DNA of 64,000 bases from Moraxella pluranimalium (GCF_002014825.1 NZ_MUYU01000002.1:3636-67635); one strand, 5' to 3'. Counted from the first letter of the stretch, positions 7,813-17,518 are shown. Numbers and translations: made by a program. Notes: generated by a model from the sequence alone, not told the origin.

Positions 7813-9924
7813 TTATTTCACCATCAACTCTTTGAGCGCAAGCATCGTATCACGCACTTTCATCGCTTCTTCAAATTTTAGCTCTCGGGAGAGTGCTTGC
7901 ATTTGTTTTTCTAGGCGAGCGATTTCTTTGGCAAGTAATTTGGGCGAATGCAAAATACTTTCGTCCACGCCTGCCAAAGCTTCGGATAAAATAATCCGTA
8001 CCACTTCGGTATTTTCATCATCACCTGTATCAATTTTATCGGTGATTTGGCGAGTGGCGGATTTTGGGGTGATGCCATGCTCGGTGTTGTAGGCGATTTG
8101 CTTAGCACGGCGGCGTTCGGTCTCTTCCATCGCTCGCTGCATACTCGGCGTAATGCTGTCAGCATAAAGGATAGCCTTGCCATTGACATGGCGAGCGGCA
8201 CGCCCGATGGTCTGAATGAGTGAACGCTCCGAACGCAAAAAGCCTTCCTTGTCCGCATCAAAAATCGCCACCAAGCTCACCTCAGGCATATCCAGTCCCT
8301 CACGCAGCAGGTTAATCCCCACCAGTACATCATGCACGCCTGTACGTAGCTCATGGATGATTTTCATCCGCTCAACGGTGTCAATGTCCGAATGTAGATA
8401 GGCGACCTTGATGCCGTATTCTTTGAGATAACTGGTCAAATCTTCCGCCATGCGTTTGGTCAATACGGTAATCAGCACACGCTCATCCACCGCCTTACGC
8501 AGGTTAATCTCACCCAGCACATCATCCACTTGTGTCAGTACAGGGCGTACTTCTAGTACAGGGTCAACCAGCCCTGTCGGGCGTACCACTTGCTCGACGA
8601 TTTGTTCGGATTTTTCAAGCTCGTACTGAGCAGGCGTGGCGGACACATAGATGGTTGATGGGGCAATACGCTCCCATTCTTCAAACTTCATCGGGCGATT
8701 GTCCATCGCACTAGGCAAGCGAAAACCGTACTGCACCAGCGTCTCTTTGCGACTTCTATCGCCCTTATACATCGCCCCAATCTGTGGTACGGTGACATGG
8801 CTCTCGTCAATAAATAGCAGTGCATCAGGCGGAATATAGTCAAAGAGCGTCGGCGGTGCTTCGCCAGCGGGTCTGCCTGATAGATGACGAGAATAGTTCT
8901 CAATGCCATTACAATAGCCAAGCTGCTGAATCATCTCAAGGTCACACTGCGTCCGCTCTTTGATACGCTGTGCTTCTATCAGCTTATCATTGGCACGAAA
9001 ATATTCCAACCGCTCAGCAAGCTCAGCTTTGATGGTCTCGGATGCTTCCATGAGCTTGTCTTTTGGCGTGACATAGTGCGATTTTGGATAAATGGTAATG
9101 CGTGGCACAGACTTGATTGCCTTGCCTGTCAAGGGGTCAAACCATGAAATTTTTTCCACTTCATCGTCAAACATCGCAATACGCACCGCCAACGACTCAC
9201 TTTCAGCAGGATAAATATCCAAAGTCTCACCACGAATGCGATAAGTACCCCGCCCAAAGTCTAGCTCATTACGCTCGTATTGTAGTTCCACCAATCGCTT
9301 GATAATGGCATTGCGATCCACACGATCACCCACCACGATGTGCAGCAGCATTTTTAGATAGCTTTCGGGGTCGCCCAAGCCATAAATGGCAGACACCGAT
9401 GCAATGATAATCGCATCACGACGCTCAAGTAATGCTCGCGTGGCGGATAGTCGCATCTGGTCAATGTGGTCATTAATCGCACTGTCTTTTTCAATAAAAG
9501 TATCACTCGCTGGTACATAGGCTTCAGGCTGATAATAGTCATAATAGCTGACAAAATATTCCACCGCATTGTACGGAAAAAACGCCTTGAACTCACCATA
9601 TAGCTGCGCTGCCAAAGTCTTATTATGCGCCATGATAATCGCAGGTCGTCCGCATTCGGCGATGACCTTTGCCATCGTATAGGTCTTGCCAGAACCTGTC
9701 ACGCCAAGTAGTAGTTGCCCTGTCATGCCTGATTCTACGCCCTTAACAAGGCTAGCAATGGCGGTCGGCTGGTCGCCTGATGGCTCAAATTCTGTCACCA
9801 TATCAAAGGCTTGACTGCTGATTTGTGTGCCTGACGCATTAACACCTGTTAGCTGGGCCTCATCTTGAAGTTGTTTGGCAAGTTGATTGGTCTGAATGTC
9901 GGCTCGGGTGGTTGGTTGTCGCAT
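7813..9924 (-). CDS. uvrB: UvrB, excinuclease ABC subunit B
   Basis: UvrB is the damage-verification helicase-like subunit of nucleotide excision repair. The Walker A motif GVTGSGKT (about residues 74-81), [12 protein letters not shown] of the beta-hairpin, DESH (Walker B), the TATPAxYE-like [10 protein letters not shown], and helicase motifs [11 protein letters not shown] and QTIGRAARH are all present. A C-terminal UVR domain ([17 protein letters not shown]) contacts UvrC. The protein is 703 residues from the ATG at 9924, ~30 more than E. coli, from an N-terminal extension. An ATG at 9969 is also in frame but sits inside a perfect hairpin stem, so I prefer 9924, although neither has a clear ribosome-binding site. 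Confidence 0.96.
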   Translation of the reverse strand: MRQPTTRADIQTNQLAKQLQDEAQLTGVNASGTQISSQAFDMVTEFEPSGDQPTAIASLVKGVESGMTGQLLLGVTGSGKTYTMAKVIAECGRPAIIMAHNKTLAAQLYGEFKAFFPYNAVEYFVSYYDYYQPEAYVPASDTFIEKDSAINDHIDQMRLSATRALLERRDAIIIASVSAIYGLGDPESYLKMLLHIVVGDRVDRNAIIKRLVELQYERNELDFGRGTYRIRGETLDIYPAESESLAVRIAMFDDEVEKISWFDPLTGKAIKSVPRITIYPKSHYVTPKDKLMEASETIKAELAERLEYFRANDKLIEAQRIKERTQCDLEMIQQLGYCNGIENYSRHLSGRPAGEAPPTLFDYIPPDALLFIDESHVTVPQIGAMYKGDRSRKETLVQYGFRLPSAMDNRPMKFEEWERIAPSTIYVSATPAQYELEKSEQIVEQVVRPTGLVDPVLEVRPVLTQVDDVLGEINLRKAVDERVLITVLTKRMAEDLTSYLKEYGIKVAYLHSDIDTVERMKIIHELRTGVHDVLVGINLLREGLDMPEVSLVAIFDADKEGFLRSERSLIQTIGRAARHVNGKAILYADSITPSMQRAMEETERRRAKQIAYNTEHGITPKSATRQITDKIDTGDDENTEVVRIILSEALAGVDESILHSPKLLAKEIARLEKQMQALSRELKFEEAMKVRDTMLALKELMVK

Positions 9925-9966
9925 GGTTATTGTAATTCTGGTTAAAATGATGGTTTTATATATAGG

Positions 9967-10001
9967 CATAAGCGGTCAATTTAAAGACATGACCGCTTAT
10001 G
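9967..10001. other. Perfect 12-bp inverted repeat between DUF2059 gene and uvrB
   Basis: CATAAGCGGTCA (9967-9978) and TGACCGCTTATG (9990-10001) are exact reverse complements around an 11-base loop. There is no T run on either side, so it is not a standard terminator. It lies 8 bp past the DUF2059 stop codon and 42 bp before the uvrB ATG: it may stabilise the upstream mRNA end, act in the uvrB leader, or be a protein-binding site. Confidence 0.7.
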
Positions 10002-10009
10002 TGTACAAA

Positions 10010-10558
10010 TTATTCAGAGATAATCTTGGCTGCTTCTTTCTCCATTTGCAACTTGATTTGGCTTATTTCATCTTGAAATAAGTAGTTCACCGCAAGTACC
10101 GACTCTAGCTCTGCTTTTAGATACAATCCTAAAAAAGCATTATGATTATAAGCGAATCGCTTGCCCGCAGGCGTTGATAAAAACTGATTATATGCATCAA
10201 TTTCATCTTGATTAAAGTTAAGCTTAGCCAGTTCGATGTACTCATCCTGCAACTCTTGTATGATATTGCTTTCATTAAATAACAAATCACTGTTTTGTTT
10301 CAAATGGTGATAATACACCTGTGTCAACCTTTCAACTTGATCGTCAGTTAATTGATATTGTTCTTTGGCGTTTTGTGCCATGATTTGCGCCGTACGCAAG
10401 CCCGAAGTATCACTACCTTGCTTAAGATAAGAATTGAAGTCAAGTAATGCAAGCGTTTGTCGCAGTGATGCATCCGATGGCGTTTGAGCAATTGCAGATG
10501 ACATACCCACGCACAGCGTACCGACAATCATCATGGCTGATTTAAATAGTGGTGACAT
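10010..10558 (-). CDS. Secreted DUF2059-domain protein
   Basis: This is a 182-residue exported protein of unknown function. The N-terminus (MSPLFKSAMMIVGTLCVGMSSAIAQ in outline) is a signal peptide with probable cleavage after AIA. The mature part is helical and contains the DUF2059-like stretch EIDAYNQFLSTPAGKRF, a pattern shared by periplasmic DUF2059 proteins. The start at 10558 is fixed by a GGAGG ribosome-binding site; the frame upstream lacks support. It is flanked by a strong bidirectional terminator on the 5' side and a hairpin on the 3' side, so it may be a single-gene unit or run into uvrB. Confidence 0.75.
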   Translation of the reverse strand: MSPLFKSAMMIVGTLCVGMSSAIAQTPSDASLRQTLALLDFNSYLKQGSDTSGLRTAQIMAQNAKEQYQLTDDQVERLTQVYYHHLKQNSDLLFNESNIIQELQDEYIELAKLNFNQDEIDAYNQFLSTPAGKRFAYNHNAFLGLYLKAELESVLAVNYLFQDEISQIKLQMEKEAAKIISE

Positions 10559-10614
10559 AAAACCTCCGATAACTTGATAATGACATATTAACATAATTAC
10601 CCATTATCTCGCAC

Positions 10615-10647
10615 AAAAAAAGAGAACGCACTGCATTCTCTTTTTGT
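10615..10647. terminator. Bidirectional intrinsic terminator
   Basis: AAAAAGAGAA (10617-10626) pairs with TTCTCTTTTT (10636-10645) over a 9-base loop. The stem is perfect, with A and T runs on both sides. It ends the lytic transglycosylase transcript (minus strand). Confidence 0.85.
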
Positions 10648-10659
10648 CTTAAGTCAAGC

Positions 10660-11991
10660 TTACCAAATCAAGCTATTTGCCGTGCTTTGGCTAATAAAAC
10701 CATCAGGAATTTGACCGTTTGCCGACTGCCAACGAGCAAAAGCCTTACGAGTATTAGCACCTGCCACGCCATCAACACCGCCTGTGTCATAGCCAAGTTC
10801 GGTCAGTTTGCGCTGCAGAGTTTGCACCTGCGTGCGAGATAATGGTTGTTCGTCTCGTGGCCATGACTGCACGATACCACTACCACCCGCCATACGCTTG
10901 GCAAGTAGTGCTACACCGAGTGCATAGCTTGATGAGTTGTTATACACCTTGATGACATCGAAGTTTTTGGTCAAAAGTAGCGCCGGACCATTTTTGCCTG
11001 CAGGTAGCCACAGTTCAGCCTCATGATTACCACCAAAGCTTTCGCCACCGACGGCACTTAGCCCTGCACTTTTCCATGCATCTAGGCTGCGCTTACCGCT
11101 ATTAAGTAACGCATAATCAAAGCCCGACGGTAGTCGCACTTCATAAAACGGTGCAAGACCACGCATCCAGCCGGCATTGCCTAGATAGCTTGCTGTTGAG
11201 CTTAGCGCATCGGCGGAGTTCCAAGGATTTTTGCGTCCGTCGCCATTACCATCAACACCTTCAGCCATCCAAGTGGTCGGAATAAACTGCGTATGACCCA
11301 TACCGCCTGCCCATGAGCCCTTGAATTGAGATAGGCTAGCATCGCCACGTTGAATCATCTCAACCATCGCAATCAGCTGATTTTCGGCAAATTCACGGCG
11401 GCGACCATCATAAGCCAGGCTTGATAATGAGTTCACCAAATCCATCGAACCTGTGTTCGCCCCAAAGCCTGATTCCATTGCCCAAATCGCTGTGGTGACT
11501 TCTTTTGGCAGTCCGTACATATTTTCAGCTGATGATAGCACGGCAAAATTTTCATTTAATTTGCTTTTACCTTGACTAACACGACTGCTAGTTACCGCCG
11601 ATTCGACGTATTCCCACGGCATTTTGGTAAATTCTGCTTGGCTACGGTCAAGGTCAATCACACGCTGATTGAGACTGGCATTTGCCATCAACTCATTTAG
11701 GATGCTAGCATTCACCCCTTTGGCGGTTGCACGACTGATAAAGTCATTACGCCATTCGCCAAAGCTTGCATAATAAGCTTGGCTTGGCTTTTGGGTTACA
11801 ACAGACTGTGTTGGCTTAGCGACTACCACTTGGCGAGTTTCTTGGACGATGACAGGCTGTGGTGCTGGTTGTGGTTGTGTTGCTTGCACCACTTTGATTG
11901 GCGCGCGCTGGGTTGCTGATGGCTGTGATGAACACGCAGTAAGCACTGCCATAGCCACGACCAACGAAGATGGGATAAAATATTTTTGCAT
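10660..11991 (-). CDS. MltB-family lytic murein transglycosylase lipoprotein with peptidoglycan-binding domain
   Basis: A 443-residue lipoprotein (lipobox LTAC, Cys at ~20) that cleaves the glycan strands of peptidoglycan to 1,6-anhydro ends, probably anchored in the outer membrane. After a Pro/Gln-rich linker comes the SLT_2 catalytic domain: AIWAMESGFG carries the candidate catalytic Glu, followed by GSWAGGMGHTQFIPTTW and GDGRKNPWNSADALSSTA. The C-terminal ~60 residues (RTQVQTLQRKLTELGYDTGG...) are a PG_binding_1 domain, so it resembles the Pseudomonas/Acinetobacter MltB-like proteins rather than E. coli MltB. An AGGAATC ribosome-binding site precedes the ATG at 11991. Confidence 0.92.
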   Translation of the reverse strand: MQKYFIPSSLVVAMAVLTACSSQPSATQRAPIKVVQATQPQPAPQPVIVQETRQVVVAKPTQSVVTQKPSQAYYASFGEWRNDFISRATAKGVNASILNELMANASLNQRVIDLDRSQAEFTKMPWEYVESAVTSSRVSQGKSKLNENFAVLSSAENMYGLPKEVTTAIWAMESGFGANTGSMDLVNSLSSLAYDGRRREFAENQLIAMVEMIQRGDASLSQFKGSWAGGMGHTQFIPTTWMAEGVDGNGDGRKNPWNSADALSSTASYLGNAGWMRGLAPFYEVRLPSGFDYALLNSGKRSLDAWKSAGLSAVGGESFGGNHEAELWLPAGKNGPALLLTKNFDVIKVYNNSSSYALGVALLAKRMAGGSGIVQSWPRDEQPLSRTQVQTLQRKLTELGYDTGGVDGVAGANTRKAFARWQSANGQIPDGFISQSTANSLIW

Positions 11992-12426
11992 ATTGCTGAT
12001 TCCTATAAATAGATGTACGCACTTTAACAAGAAATGTCCAAAAAGTCGATTGGAATATTTTTAAGATTTGTTATTATCGCCAATTCTGCGAATTTTTTTG
12101 TCATTCAATCCAACAAAGCTCAAGAATTTTTCCCATTTTATTCACAACAATCAATAAGTTAATAAAAAATCACTTTGCAATATGACCAAACAATATACCA
12201 AAATCGTATCATTGATTTAAAATATTGTATAAATCAATTTTTTAACAAAGAATTACAATGAATACGAATTGCTAGCATTGTTTACAAAAAACACTTATTT
12301 CATCGCTACAATTACCATAATGGCACATCTTTGCTTGATAATAGTTTGTTTTAATATGCTCGTCGAAAACAAAAGCGGTATCTTGTTCATCGATTGTTTT
12401 TAATTTGATATATTAAGCGAAAATCC
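11992..12426. other. 435-bp AT-rich intergenic region between divergent genes
   Basis: This stretch holds the divergent promoters of the lytic transglycosylase and of the small secreted protein at 12427. It is very AT-rich, with many stops in all frames. A TATATT near 12409-12414 is a possible -10 box for the + gene, but I cannot place a convincing -35. No RNA gene was recognised. Confidence 0.5.
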
Positions 12427-12669
12427 ATGTTCAAAAAAATCATTATTGCTGCTACCCTATCAGCTACAAGCCTATCAGCATTTGCCATGTCAGAAGTTCA
12501 AGTTGACAAACCAACCCAAGAAATGACAGTTCAAGCCGACCAACAATCGCAACAACACGGTAAAAAACACGAGCATAAGCACGACAAAAAAGATTGTGGT
12601 AACAAACAAACCAAGCCAACAAAGTCAGTAGGCAACCAACATTACAATGCTCGTGAAGTTGTACAATAA
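12427..12669 (+). CDS. Small secreted His/Lys-rich protein
   Basis: An 80-residue protein with a clear signal peptide (MFKKIIIAATLSATSLSAFA, cleavage after AFA). The mature ~60 residues are hydrophilic with a central HGKKHEHKHDKKDC cluster of four His and one Cys, which could bind transition metals or simply be disordered; the function is unknown. Its own hairpin terminator follows 20 bp after the stop. A second small secreted Lys-rich protein lies 250 bp downstream in the same orientation, but the two mature sequences are not clearly homologous. The signal peptide, good codon structure and terminator support it as a real gene. Confidence 0.72.
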   Translation: MFKKIIIAATLSATSLSAFAMSEVQVDKPTQEMTVQADQQSQQHGKKHEHKHDKKDCGNKQTKPTKSVGNQHYNAREVVQ

Positions 12670-12687
12670 CTAACCATATTGTATCTT

Positions 12688-12719
12688 TCAAAAAGATAGT
12701 TTTTAAGCTATCTTTTTTT
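12688..12719 (+). terminator. Intrinsic terminator of the His/Lys-rich protein gene
   Basis: AAAAAGATAG (12690-12699) pairs with CTATCTTTTT (12708-12717) over an 8-base loop and continues into a T run. Confidence 0.85.
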
Positions 12720-12917
12720 ATGTTTGCTGTATGTGCAGCTTGGTGATACCGAAAATAATAAGCAATGGTATTTACACAAGACAACCAAAACTATTCACAA
12801 ACACTTGTAAACTAACATCAGCACTTAGGAAAATTTTGGTTTAATATCACCATCAACTCGTTAATGTGCATGAATTATCGAATTTGATGTATTTGTTTTA
12901 TTTTTAAGGAGCGCATC

Positions 12918-13136
12918 ATGTCTATCAAACAACTAATCACCGCCCTAACCCTGTCTGCATTCACCATGGCTGCAATGGCTGCGCCACAAACCGAGCAACC
13001 AACCAAGCCAAAGACTGAACAAACTGCCAAAAAGCAAGTGAAAAAAACAGCAAAACAAACCAAAAAACAAGTTAAGAAAACTACCAAGCAAGTCAAAAAA
13101 CAAGCTCAAAAACCTGCACCAAAACCAGCAAAATAA
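12918..13136 (+). CDS. Small secreted Lys-rich repeat protein
   Basis: A 72-residue protein: signal peptide (MSIKQLITALTLSAFTMAAMA) followed by a ~50-residue tail of repeated Lys-Gln/Lys-Lys-Thr units (KKQVKKTAKQTKKQVKKTTK) ending in PAPKPAK. The mature part is strongly basic and probably disordered. It resembles in composition the enterobacterial acid-shock protein Asr, but this is a composition match only, not evidence of homology. A TAAGGAGCG ribosome-binding site precedes the ATG and a strong terminator follows the stop, which supports an expressed monocistronic gene. Confidence 0.72.
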   Translation: MSIKQLITALTLSAFTMAAMAAPQTEQPTKPKTEQTAKKQVKKTAKQTKKQVKKTTKQVKKQAQKPAPKPAK

Positions 13137-13152
13137 TCTTGCCGAGCAAAAC

Positions 13153-13182
13153 AAAAGCACCAATCTGATTGGTGCTTTTTTT
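13153..13182 (+). terminator. Intrinsic terminator after the Lys-rich protein gene
   Basis: AAAAGCACCAAT (13153-13164) and ATTGGTGCTTTT (13168-13179) form a near-perfect stem with a T run; it can also serve the convergent gene ending at 13195. Confidence 0.85.
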
Positions 13183-13194
13183 GGTAACTGACTA

Positions 13195-13734
13195 TTAATT
13201 TTTTGGGCGAATGTCCACTTCTATGGTGAAATCCACCACACCTGGCTTGTTGACAAAGGCATCATATTCCACATGAATGACATGACGTCCGTTATTCACC
13301 ACAGAATAACTGCCATTATTAAAATCATGAAAATGCGGTGTTCTTAGCGTTGGTTTCATGACGTCATTTGACAATTTGACTGACACCACTTCGCCAATCT
13401 GCGGATAAATGAAATAATCGCATGAGTTGTCCGCAATGCTTTCTTGGCGCACGATTTGTGTATTATCGATGCGCTTTTGGATCAATCTTGGGCAAGCATC
13501 CACCGTGCCTTTGCGCTTTGGCAAAGAGCTGGTTACGACTTCATTTTTTACTTGGATGTCTGGCTGAACACTGGTATTCACCACAGTCATGCCATCATCG
13601 TAGCAGGCTGTCAGCAATACAGGCAAAACACCAGTCCAATACAAGGCAAGCTTGCTAAGCGGAAAATTTTGCAAAACTCCCCCTATCAGATCGCAAAAAC
13701 TTATTCTGGCTGATTTGCTCATAACAATACACAT
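13195..13734 (-). CDS. Hypothetical lipoprotein
   Basis: I do not recognise this ~179-residue protein. A hydrophobic segment LALYWTGVLPVLLTAC ends in a lipobox-like LTAC, giving a mature protein that starts CYDDGMTVV, so export as a lipoprotein is likely although the n-region before it is unusually long. The mature part contains two more Cys (DACPRLIQ, NSCDYFIYPQ) and ends in a beta-rich stretch (HVIHVEYDAFV, VDFTIEVDIRPKN). The start is uncertain: an ATG at 13734 has GGTG at suitable spacing; ATG 13722 and a TTG at 13761 are alternatives. It is convergent with the Lys-rich protein gene. Confidence 0.55.
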   Translation of the reverse strand: MCIVMSKSARISFCDLIGGVLQNFPLSKLALYWTGVLPVLLTACYDDGMTVVNTSVQPDIQVKNEVVTSSLPKRKGTVDACPRLIQKRIDNTQIVRQESIADNSCDYFIYPQIGEVVSVKLSNDVMKPTLRTPHFHDFNNGSYSVVNNGRHVIHVEYDAFVNKPGVVDFTIEVDIRPKN

Positions 13735-13800
13735 GGCAAATTCACCAATCAAACATGGCAAGATTTACAATTATAGCACAGTTTTTACAAAAGTAAACAA

Positions 13801-13847
13801 AAGCCCCAATGCACACCCATTCATCGATGATTGACCCATTGGGACTA
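13801..13847 (-). terminator. Terminator hairpin of the 13870 lipoprotein gene
   Basis: AGCCCCAATG (13802-13811) pairs with CATTGGGACT (13837-13846), with one mismatch, around a 25-base loop. The minus-strand side runs into TTTTG. It lies 23 bp past the stop. Confidence 0.55.
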
Positions 13848-13869
13848 ATGCTAAATTTGCCCTAATGAG

Positions 13870-14280
13870 TTATTTACCCAAAAAGCTGGTTGCACAAGCA
13901 TTGATGGTCTTGGCTACCGCTGATGCAACCACTTGAGTGCGAGCTGCAGGGCTAACTGCCGCTTGAGCCACTTCGGTGATGGTGACGCTTTGTGGTGCTT
14001 TTTCGCTGACGCAGCCACAGATGTTATTTTCTAGTGCAGTTTTTTGGTCGCTGGTTAGTACCAAAGTTGCTGTCTTGTAGATGGTTTGGTTGTTTAGCTC
14101 GGTACGGCACTTGGCATCAACTGCTTGTTGAAAAATCGCCATGCCAACATTGGTCGCTGTACCCACGCCGATTGCCGCTGCATCACCTGCGGTCGTTGTT
14201 GCACCTGTTGTGCCTGTGCTGGTTGCACAGCCTGTCATCGCAACCGCTGCCAAAATCGCTGCACCAAAAATCTTTTTCAT
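13870..14280 (-). CDS. Small lipoprotein of unknown function
   Basis: A 136-residue lipoprotein: signal peptide MKKIFGAAILAAVAMTGC with a TGC lipobox, then a Thr/Gly/Ala-rich linker. The mature domain is helical with conserved-looking Cys residues (DAKCRTEL, NNICGCVSEKAP, TINACATSF). No family is recognised. AGGA lies seven bases before the ATG. A separate transcript is likely, as it has its own terminator and a >200-bp upstream gap. Confidence 0.7.
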   Translation of the reverse strand: MKKIFGAAILAAVAMTGCATSTGTTGATTTAGDAAAIGVGTATNVGMAIFQQAVDAKCRTELNNQTIYKTATLVLTSDQKTALENNICGCVSEKAPQSVTITEVAQAAVSPAARTQVVASAVAKTINACATSFLGK

Positions 14281-14497
14281 AACTATATCCTAAAAAAAAT
14301 AACGGCAAACCGCCAAAAACTGTATCAAATTTTTCTGCACAAGCTGTCGCATCCGCACAGTTTGCAGGATCGCCATATTAAATAGATTGGTGATAAAACT
14401 CAATAGCCCACTACGAACACGATACGCAAAACCACCAATCGCCACAAAAATTTACATCTGTTTACAATTGACAAGCCAATCGGCGTCGATGGGATAA
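14281..14497. other. 217-bp intergenic region
   Basis: AT-rich sequence between the ybaK stop and the lipoprotein start, both on the minus strand. It presumably carries the lipoprotein promoter; nothing else was identified. Confidence 0.4.
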
Positions 14498-14962
14498 TTA
14501 GTCAATCACATCACAAAATGTCGCCGACAGCACGCCTGCCAAATCATCGGGGGCAATGCCAATATCACAGCCACGACGACCGCCACTGATGTAGATTTTG
14601 TCAAATGTAGTTGCTGATGCATGGATAATGGTTTTTAGGCGTTTTTTCTGTGCAATTGGGCTAATACCACCGACGATATAGCCTGTGATGCGTTCGGCAT
14701 CTTTTGGGTCTGCCATTTGTAGCTTTTTGACCTTGAATGCTGCTGCGACTTTTTTGAGATTTAATTTATGATTAACCGGCAAAATCGCCACAAAATAGGT
14801 CGCACCATCAGTCACAAGCAAAGTCTTGAACACTTCATCTACGCTCAATCCCAATGCTTCAGCGGCTTCTAGCCCAAAATCTTGGCGTGCGCTATCGTGT
14901 TCGTACTCATGCACGCTATGGGGAATTTTTTGTTTTTTTAATAAATTAATCGCAGGGGTCAT
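14498..14962 (-). CDS. ybaK: YbaK-type Cys-tRNA(Pro)/Cys-tRNA(Cys) deacylase
   Basis: YbaK removes cysteine mischarged onto tRNA-Pro by prolyl-tRNA synthetase, a trans-editing step. The 154-residue sequence shows the family pattern: MTPAINLLKKQKIPHSVHEY at the start, FGLEAAEALGLSVDEVFKTL, and the central LPVNHKLNLKKVA, then YIVGGISPIAQKKR and SGGRRGCDIGIAPDDL at the C-terminus. AAGGATAAAGCA provides the ribosome-binding site. It is downstream of aroC on the same strand but separated by a strong terminator, so it is probably its own unit. Confidence 0.93.
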   Translation of the reverse strand: MTPAINLLKKQKIPHSVHEYEHDSARQDFGLEAAEALGLSVDEVFKTLLVTDGATYFVAILPVNHKLNLKKVAAAFKVKKLQMADPKDAERITGYIVGGISPIAQKKRLKTIIHASATTFDKIYISGGRRGCDIGIAPDDLAGVLSATFCDVID

Positions 14963-15009
14963 TGCTTTATCCTTGTTATCCTTATCAAAAAAAAGTTATC
15001 AAAACAGTC

Positions 15010-15046
15010 AAAAAAACCACAAACACGATGCTTTGTTTGTGGTTTA
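15010..15046 (-). terminator. Intrinsic terminator of aroC
   Basis: AAACCACAAACA (15014-15025) and TGTTTGTGGTTT (15034-15045) form a perfect 12-bp stem, followed on the minus strand by a T run. Confidence 0.85.
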
Positions 15047-15051
15047 TCAGG

Positions 15052-16140
15052 TTAAGCAATCGGCTTAAGCGGTGGCACGACATCGGCATTTTGGGCACGA
15101 TGGCGTAGATAATGATCCATCAGCACAATCGCCAGCATCGCTTCGGCAATCGGTGTCGCTCGCACGCCCACACAAGGATCATGGCGACCTTTGGTGATGA
15201 CATCGACCGCTTCGCCTTGTAGGTTAATTGTCTTGCCTGCGGTGGTGATACTAGCGGTAGGCTTGAGCGCAATGGCAACTCTAATGGTCTGACCGCTTGA
15301 GATACCGCCCAGAATCCCACCTGCGTGATTGGCGGTAAAGCCATCAGGGGTCAGCTCATCACGGCTGTCATGGCCAAACTGCTCAGCAACGGCAAAGCCA
15401 TCGCCAATCTCAACCCCCTTAACCGCATTGATACTCATCATCGCATGAGCAATGTCAGCATCCAGTCGATCAAAGACAGGCTCGCCAAGACCTACAGGGA
15501 CATTTTCGGCAAAAATCTCAAGACGAGCACCGCAGCTTGTCCCTTGTTCACGCAGTGAAGTCACCAGCGCTTCAAAGCGTGGCACGGCATCCACATCGCC
15601 ACAAAAAAATGGGTTATTTGACACTTCATTCCAATCAAGCTTATCCGCCTTTTCGGTGCCGATTTGGGTGACATGGCCACGGATAACGATGCCTAATTTT
15701 TCTGCCAAATATTTTTTGGCAATCGCCCCCGCTGCCACACGCATCGCCGTCTCACGAGCCGATGAGCGACCGCCGCCACGATAATCACGAAAGCCATACT
15801 TCATCGTATAGGCATAGTCGGCATGGTTTGGGCGGAAAGTATTGGCGATATTGCCGTAGTCTTTAGATTTTTGGTCGGTATTGCGAATTAGTAGTCCAAT
15901 CGGCGTGCCTGTGGTTTTGCCTTCAAACACCCCTGAGATGATTTCGACTTCATCAGGCTCTTTACGCTGAGTGGCGAACTTGGATGTGCCGGGCTTTCGG
16001 CGGTCAAGCTCGATTTGCAAATCTTCTGCCGACAGCGACAGCCCCGGTGGGACGCCATCGACGATTGCCATCAAGCCCACACCATGCGATTCGCCACAGG
16101 TGGTGACGGTGAATACTTGTCCGATACTATTGCCTGCCAT
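15052..16140 (-). CDS. aroC: AroC, chorismate synthase
   Basis: AroC makes chorismate from EPSP, the last step of the shikimate pathway, and needs reduced FMN. All three family signatures are visible: [18 protein letters not shown] near residue 15, the ExMR-like stretch [19 protein letters not shown] near residue 125, and [17 protein letters not shown] near the C-terminus. The length of 362 residues is normal. The ATG lies 2 bp after the prmB stop, so prmB and aroC are cotranscribed, a common gammaproteobacterial arrangement. Confidence 0.97.
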   Translation of the reverse strand: MAGNSIGQVFTVTTCGESHGVGLMAIVDGVPPGLSLSAEDLQIELDRRKPGTSKFATQRKEPDEVEIISGVFEGKTTGTPIGLLIRNTDQKSKDYGNIANTFRPNHADYAYTMKYGFRDYRGGGRSSARETAMRVAAGAIAKKYLAEKLGIVIRGHVTQIGTEKADKLDWNEVSNNPFFCGDVDAVPRFEALVTSLREQGTSCGARLEIFAENVPVGLGEPVFDRLDADIAHAMMSINAVKGVEIGDGFAVAEQFGHDSRDELTPDGFTANHAGGILGGISSGQTIRVAIALKPTASITTAGKTINLQGEAVDVITKGRHDPCVGVRATPIAEAMLAIVLMDHYLRHRAQNADVVPPLKPIA

Positions 16141-16142
16141 GA

Positions 16143-17252
16143 TTAGCCCTGCCCTTTGACACGCTCGACTTGACGAGCAAAATCTTCACGATATTCAAGC
16201 AGCTCTTCACAGCTGATGGCAAATACGCCACTGCCGCCTTTTTCGAAGGTCAGCCATTCAAACTGAATCTCAGGATAAGCTTGACGCAATGCCCATTCAC
16301 TATCACCAACTTCACAAACCAACAAGCCGTCACGGGTCAGATAATCAGGCGCATCATGCAGGATTTGGTGCACCAAATCCAAGCCGTCTTGACCTGCTGC
16401 CAGCGCGTGCTCAGGCTCGTGCAAAAATTCAGGTGGTAACTCTGCCATCACCGCCGCATCGACATAAGGCGGGTTGGTGACAATCAGCTCATATTGATTT
16501 TCAGCAGGGATTTTGGCGAACAAATCCGACTCTAGTAGATTCACCTGATGCTCAAGTTCATGGTGCTCAACATTCGTCCATGCTACTTCTAGGGCATCTT
16601 TATCAATATCGGTCGCATCGACATTGGCATCAGGGAATGCTTTGGCAAGTGCAATGGCGATACAGCCTGAACCTGTGCACAAATCCAAAATACGCTCAGG
16701 GGCAGCAAGCTGTTTTTCTTCTAAACCATGGTCAAAAAACTTATTCTTGCGTGCATCATCGACATCAAAATACGGATAGAACTGCTGGTTAATCAACTCA
16801 GCAATCGGCGAGCGTGGAATCAGCACACGCTCATCGACATAAAACGGCAAACCGCAGAAATATGCCAAATTAATCAAATAACTGAGTGGCTTACGCTGAA
16901 TGATACGCTCAGATAATAGCGTTAGAACTTCTTGTTTTTCGCTTGGCGTGAGCTTGCAGTCCAAGATTTGCTCATCGGCCGACCACTCAAGCGATAGTGA
17001 ATGTAGCACAATCGCCGCCGCTTCAGCAAATTCATCCGTCGTACCCTGCGCCACCACCACATCATATTGGCGAAGCTTAGTCACCACAAAGCGGATAAAA
17101 TCACGAATCGTCACCAACGACTGCTCGGCTTCGCTAAGCTCAGCGTACAATGCCGCAATATCCGCCTGTGTCAGCTCGCCATTTTCGCTCATGGTGTATT
17201 CAAATTCATGCTCAGACAGCTCATCTGCACTAAATTCATTCAAATCAGACAT
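16143..17252 (-). CDS. prmB: PrmB, 50S ribosomal protein L3 N5-glutamine methyltransferase
   Basis: PrmB methylates a glutamine of ribosomal protein L3 with S-adenosylmethionine during 50S assembly. Motifs: [19 protein letters not shown] (SAM motif I), [17 protein letters not shown], and [19 protein letters not shown], where NPPY is the glutamine-recognition motif. At 369 residues it is ~60 longer than E. coli PrmB because of an acidic N-terminal stretch ([20 protein letters not shown]). The ATG at 17252 has AAGGG upstream; a longer frame to 17279 lacks support. It is divergent from roxA, another ribosomal-protein modifier. Confidence 0.94.
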   Translation of the reverse strand: MSDLNEFSADELSEHEFEYTMSENGELTQADIAALYAELSEAEQSLVTIRDFIRFVVTKLRQYDVVVAQGTTDEFAEAAAIVLHSLSLEWSADEQILDCKLTPSEKQEVLTLLSERIIQRKPLSYLINLAYFCGLPFYVDERVLIPRSPIAELINQQFYPYFDVDDARKNKFFDHGLEEKQLAAPERILDLCTGSGCIAIALAKAFPDANVDATDIDKDALEVAWTNVEHHELEHQVNLLESDLFAKIPAENQYELIVTNPPYVDAAVMAELPPEFLHEPEHALAAGQDGLDLVHQILHDAPDYLTRDGLLVCEVGDSEWALRQAYPEIQFEWLTFEKGGSGVFAISCEELLEYREDFARQVERVKGQG

Positions 17253-17518
17253 AACAACCCTTATCGTGTGCCATCGCACAAATCTCGTTAAAAAATCGTT
17301 TTATTATAAAGAAATTCCTGCCAATTTACCACCAAATTATCTTGGCAAGCTGTCAATTTTGACATTTACCAAAATCCCACGCCAATCAGCAAGCAGGATA
17401 ATATGGTTAATTGGCATCAATCATTGGTTAATGATTGGTTTTGGGATAAAAAGTTGTTAAACTATCGTGGTTAAACCCATCACAGTTAAACGATGAACAA
17501 CTTTTTTTTGGAAATCCA
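17253..17518. other. 266-bp divergent promoter region of prmB-aroC and roxA
   Basis: AT-rich, no gene. Both flanking genes are transcribed away from it. I see no convincing -35/-10 pair or operator palindrome. Confidence 0.5.

Noticed and set aside
12918..13136. Assignment of the Lys-rich protein as acid-shock protein Asr
   Set aside because: Only composition and the signal peptide are similar; no alignable conserved motif was seen, so no gene symbol is given.
16900..17460. 186-codon + strand frame antisense to prmB and running into the intergenic region
   Set aside because: Most of it mirrors prmB, it has no ribosome-binding site and no motif, and roxA starts after it with strong support.
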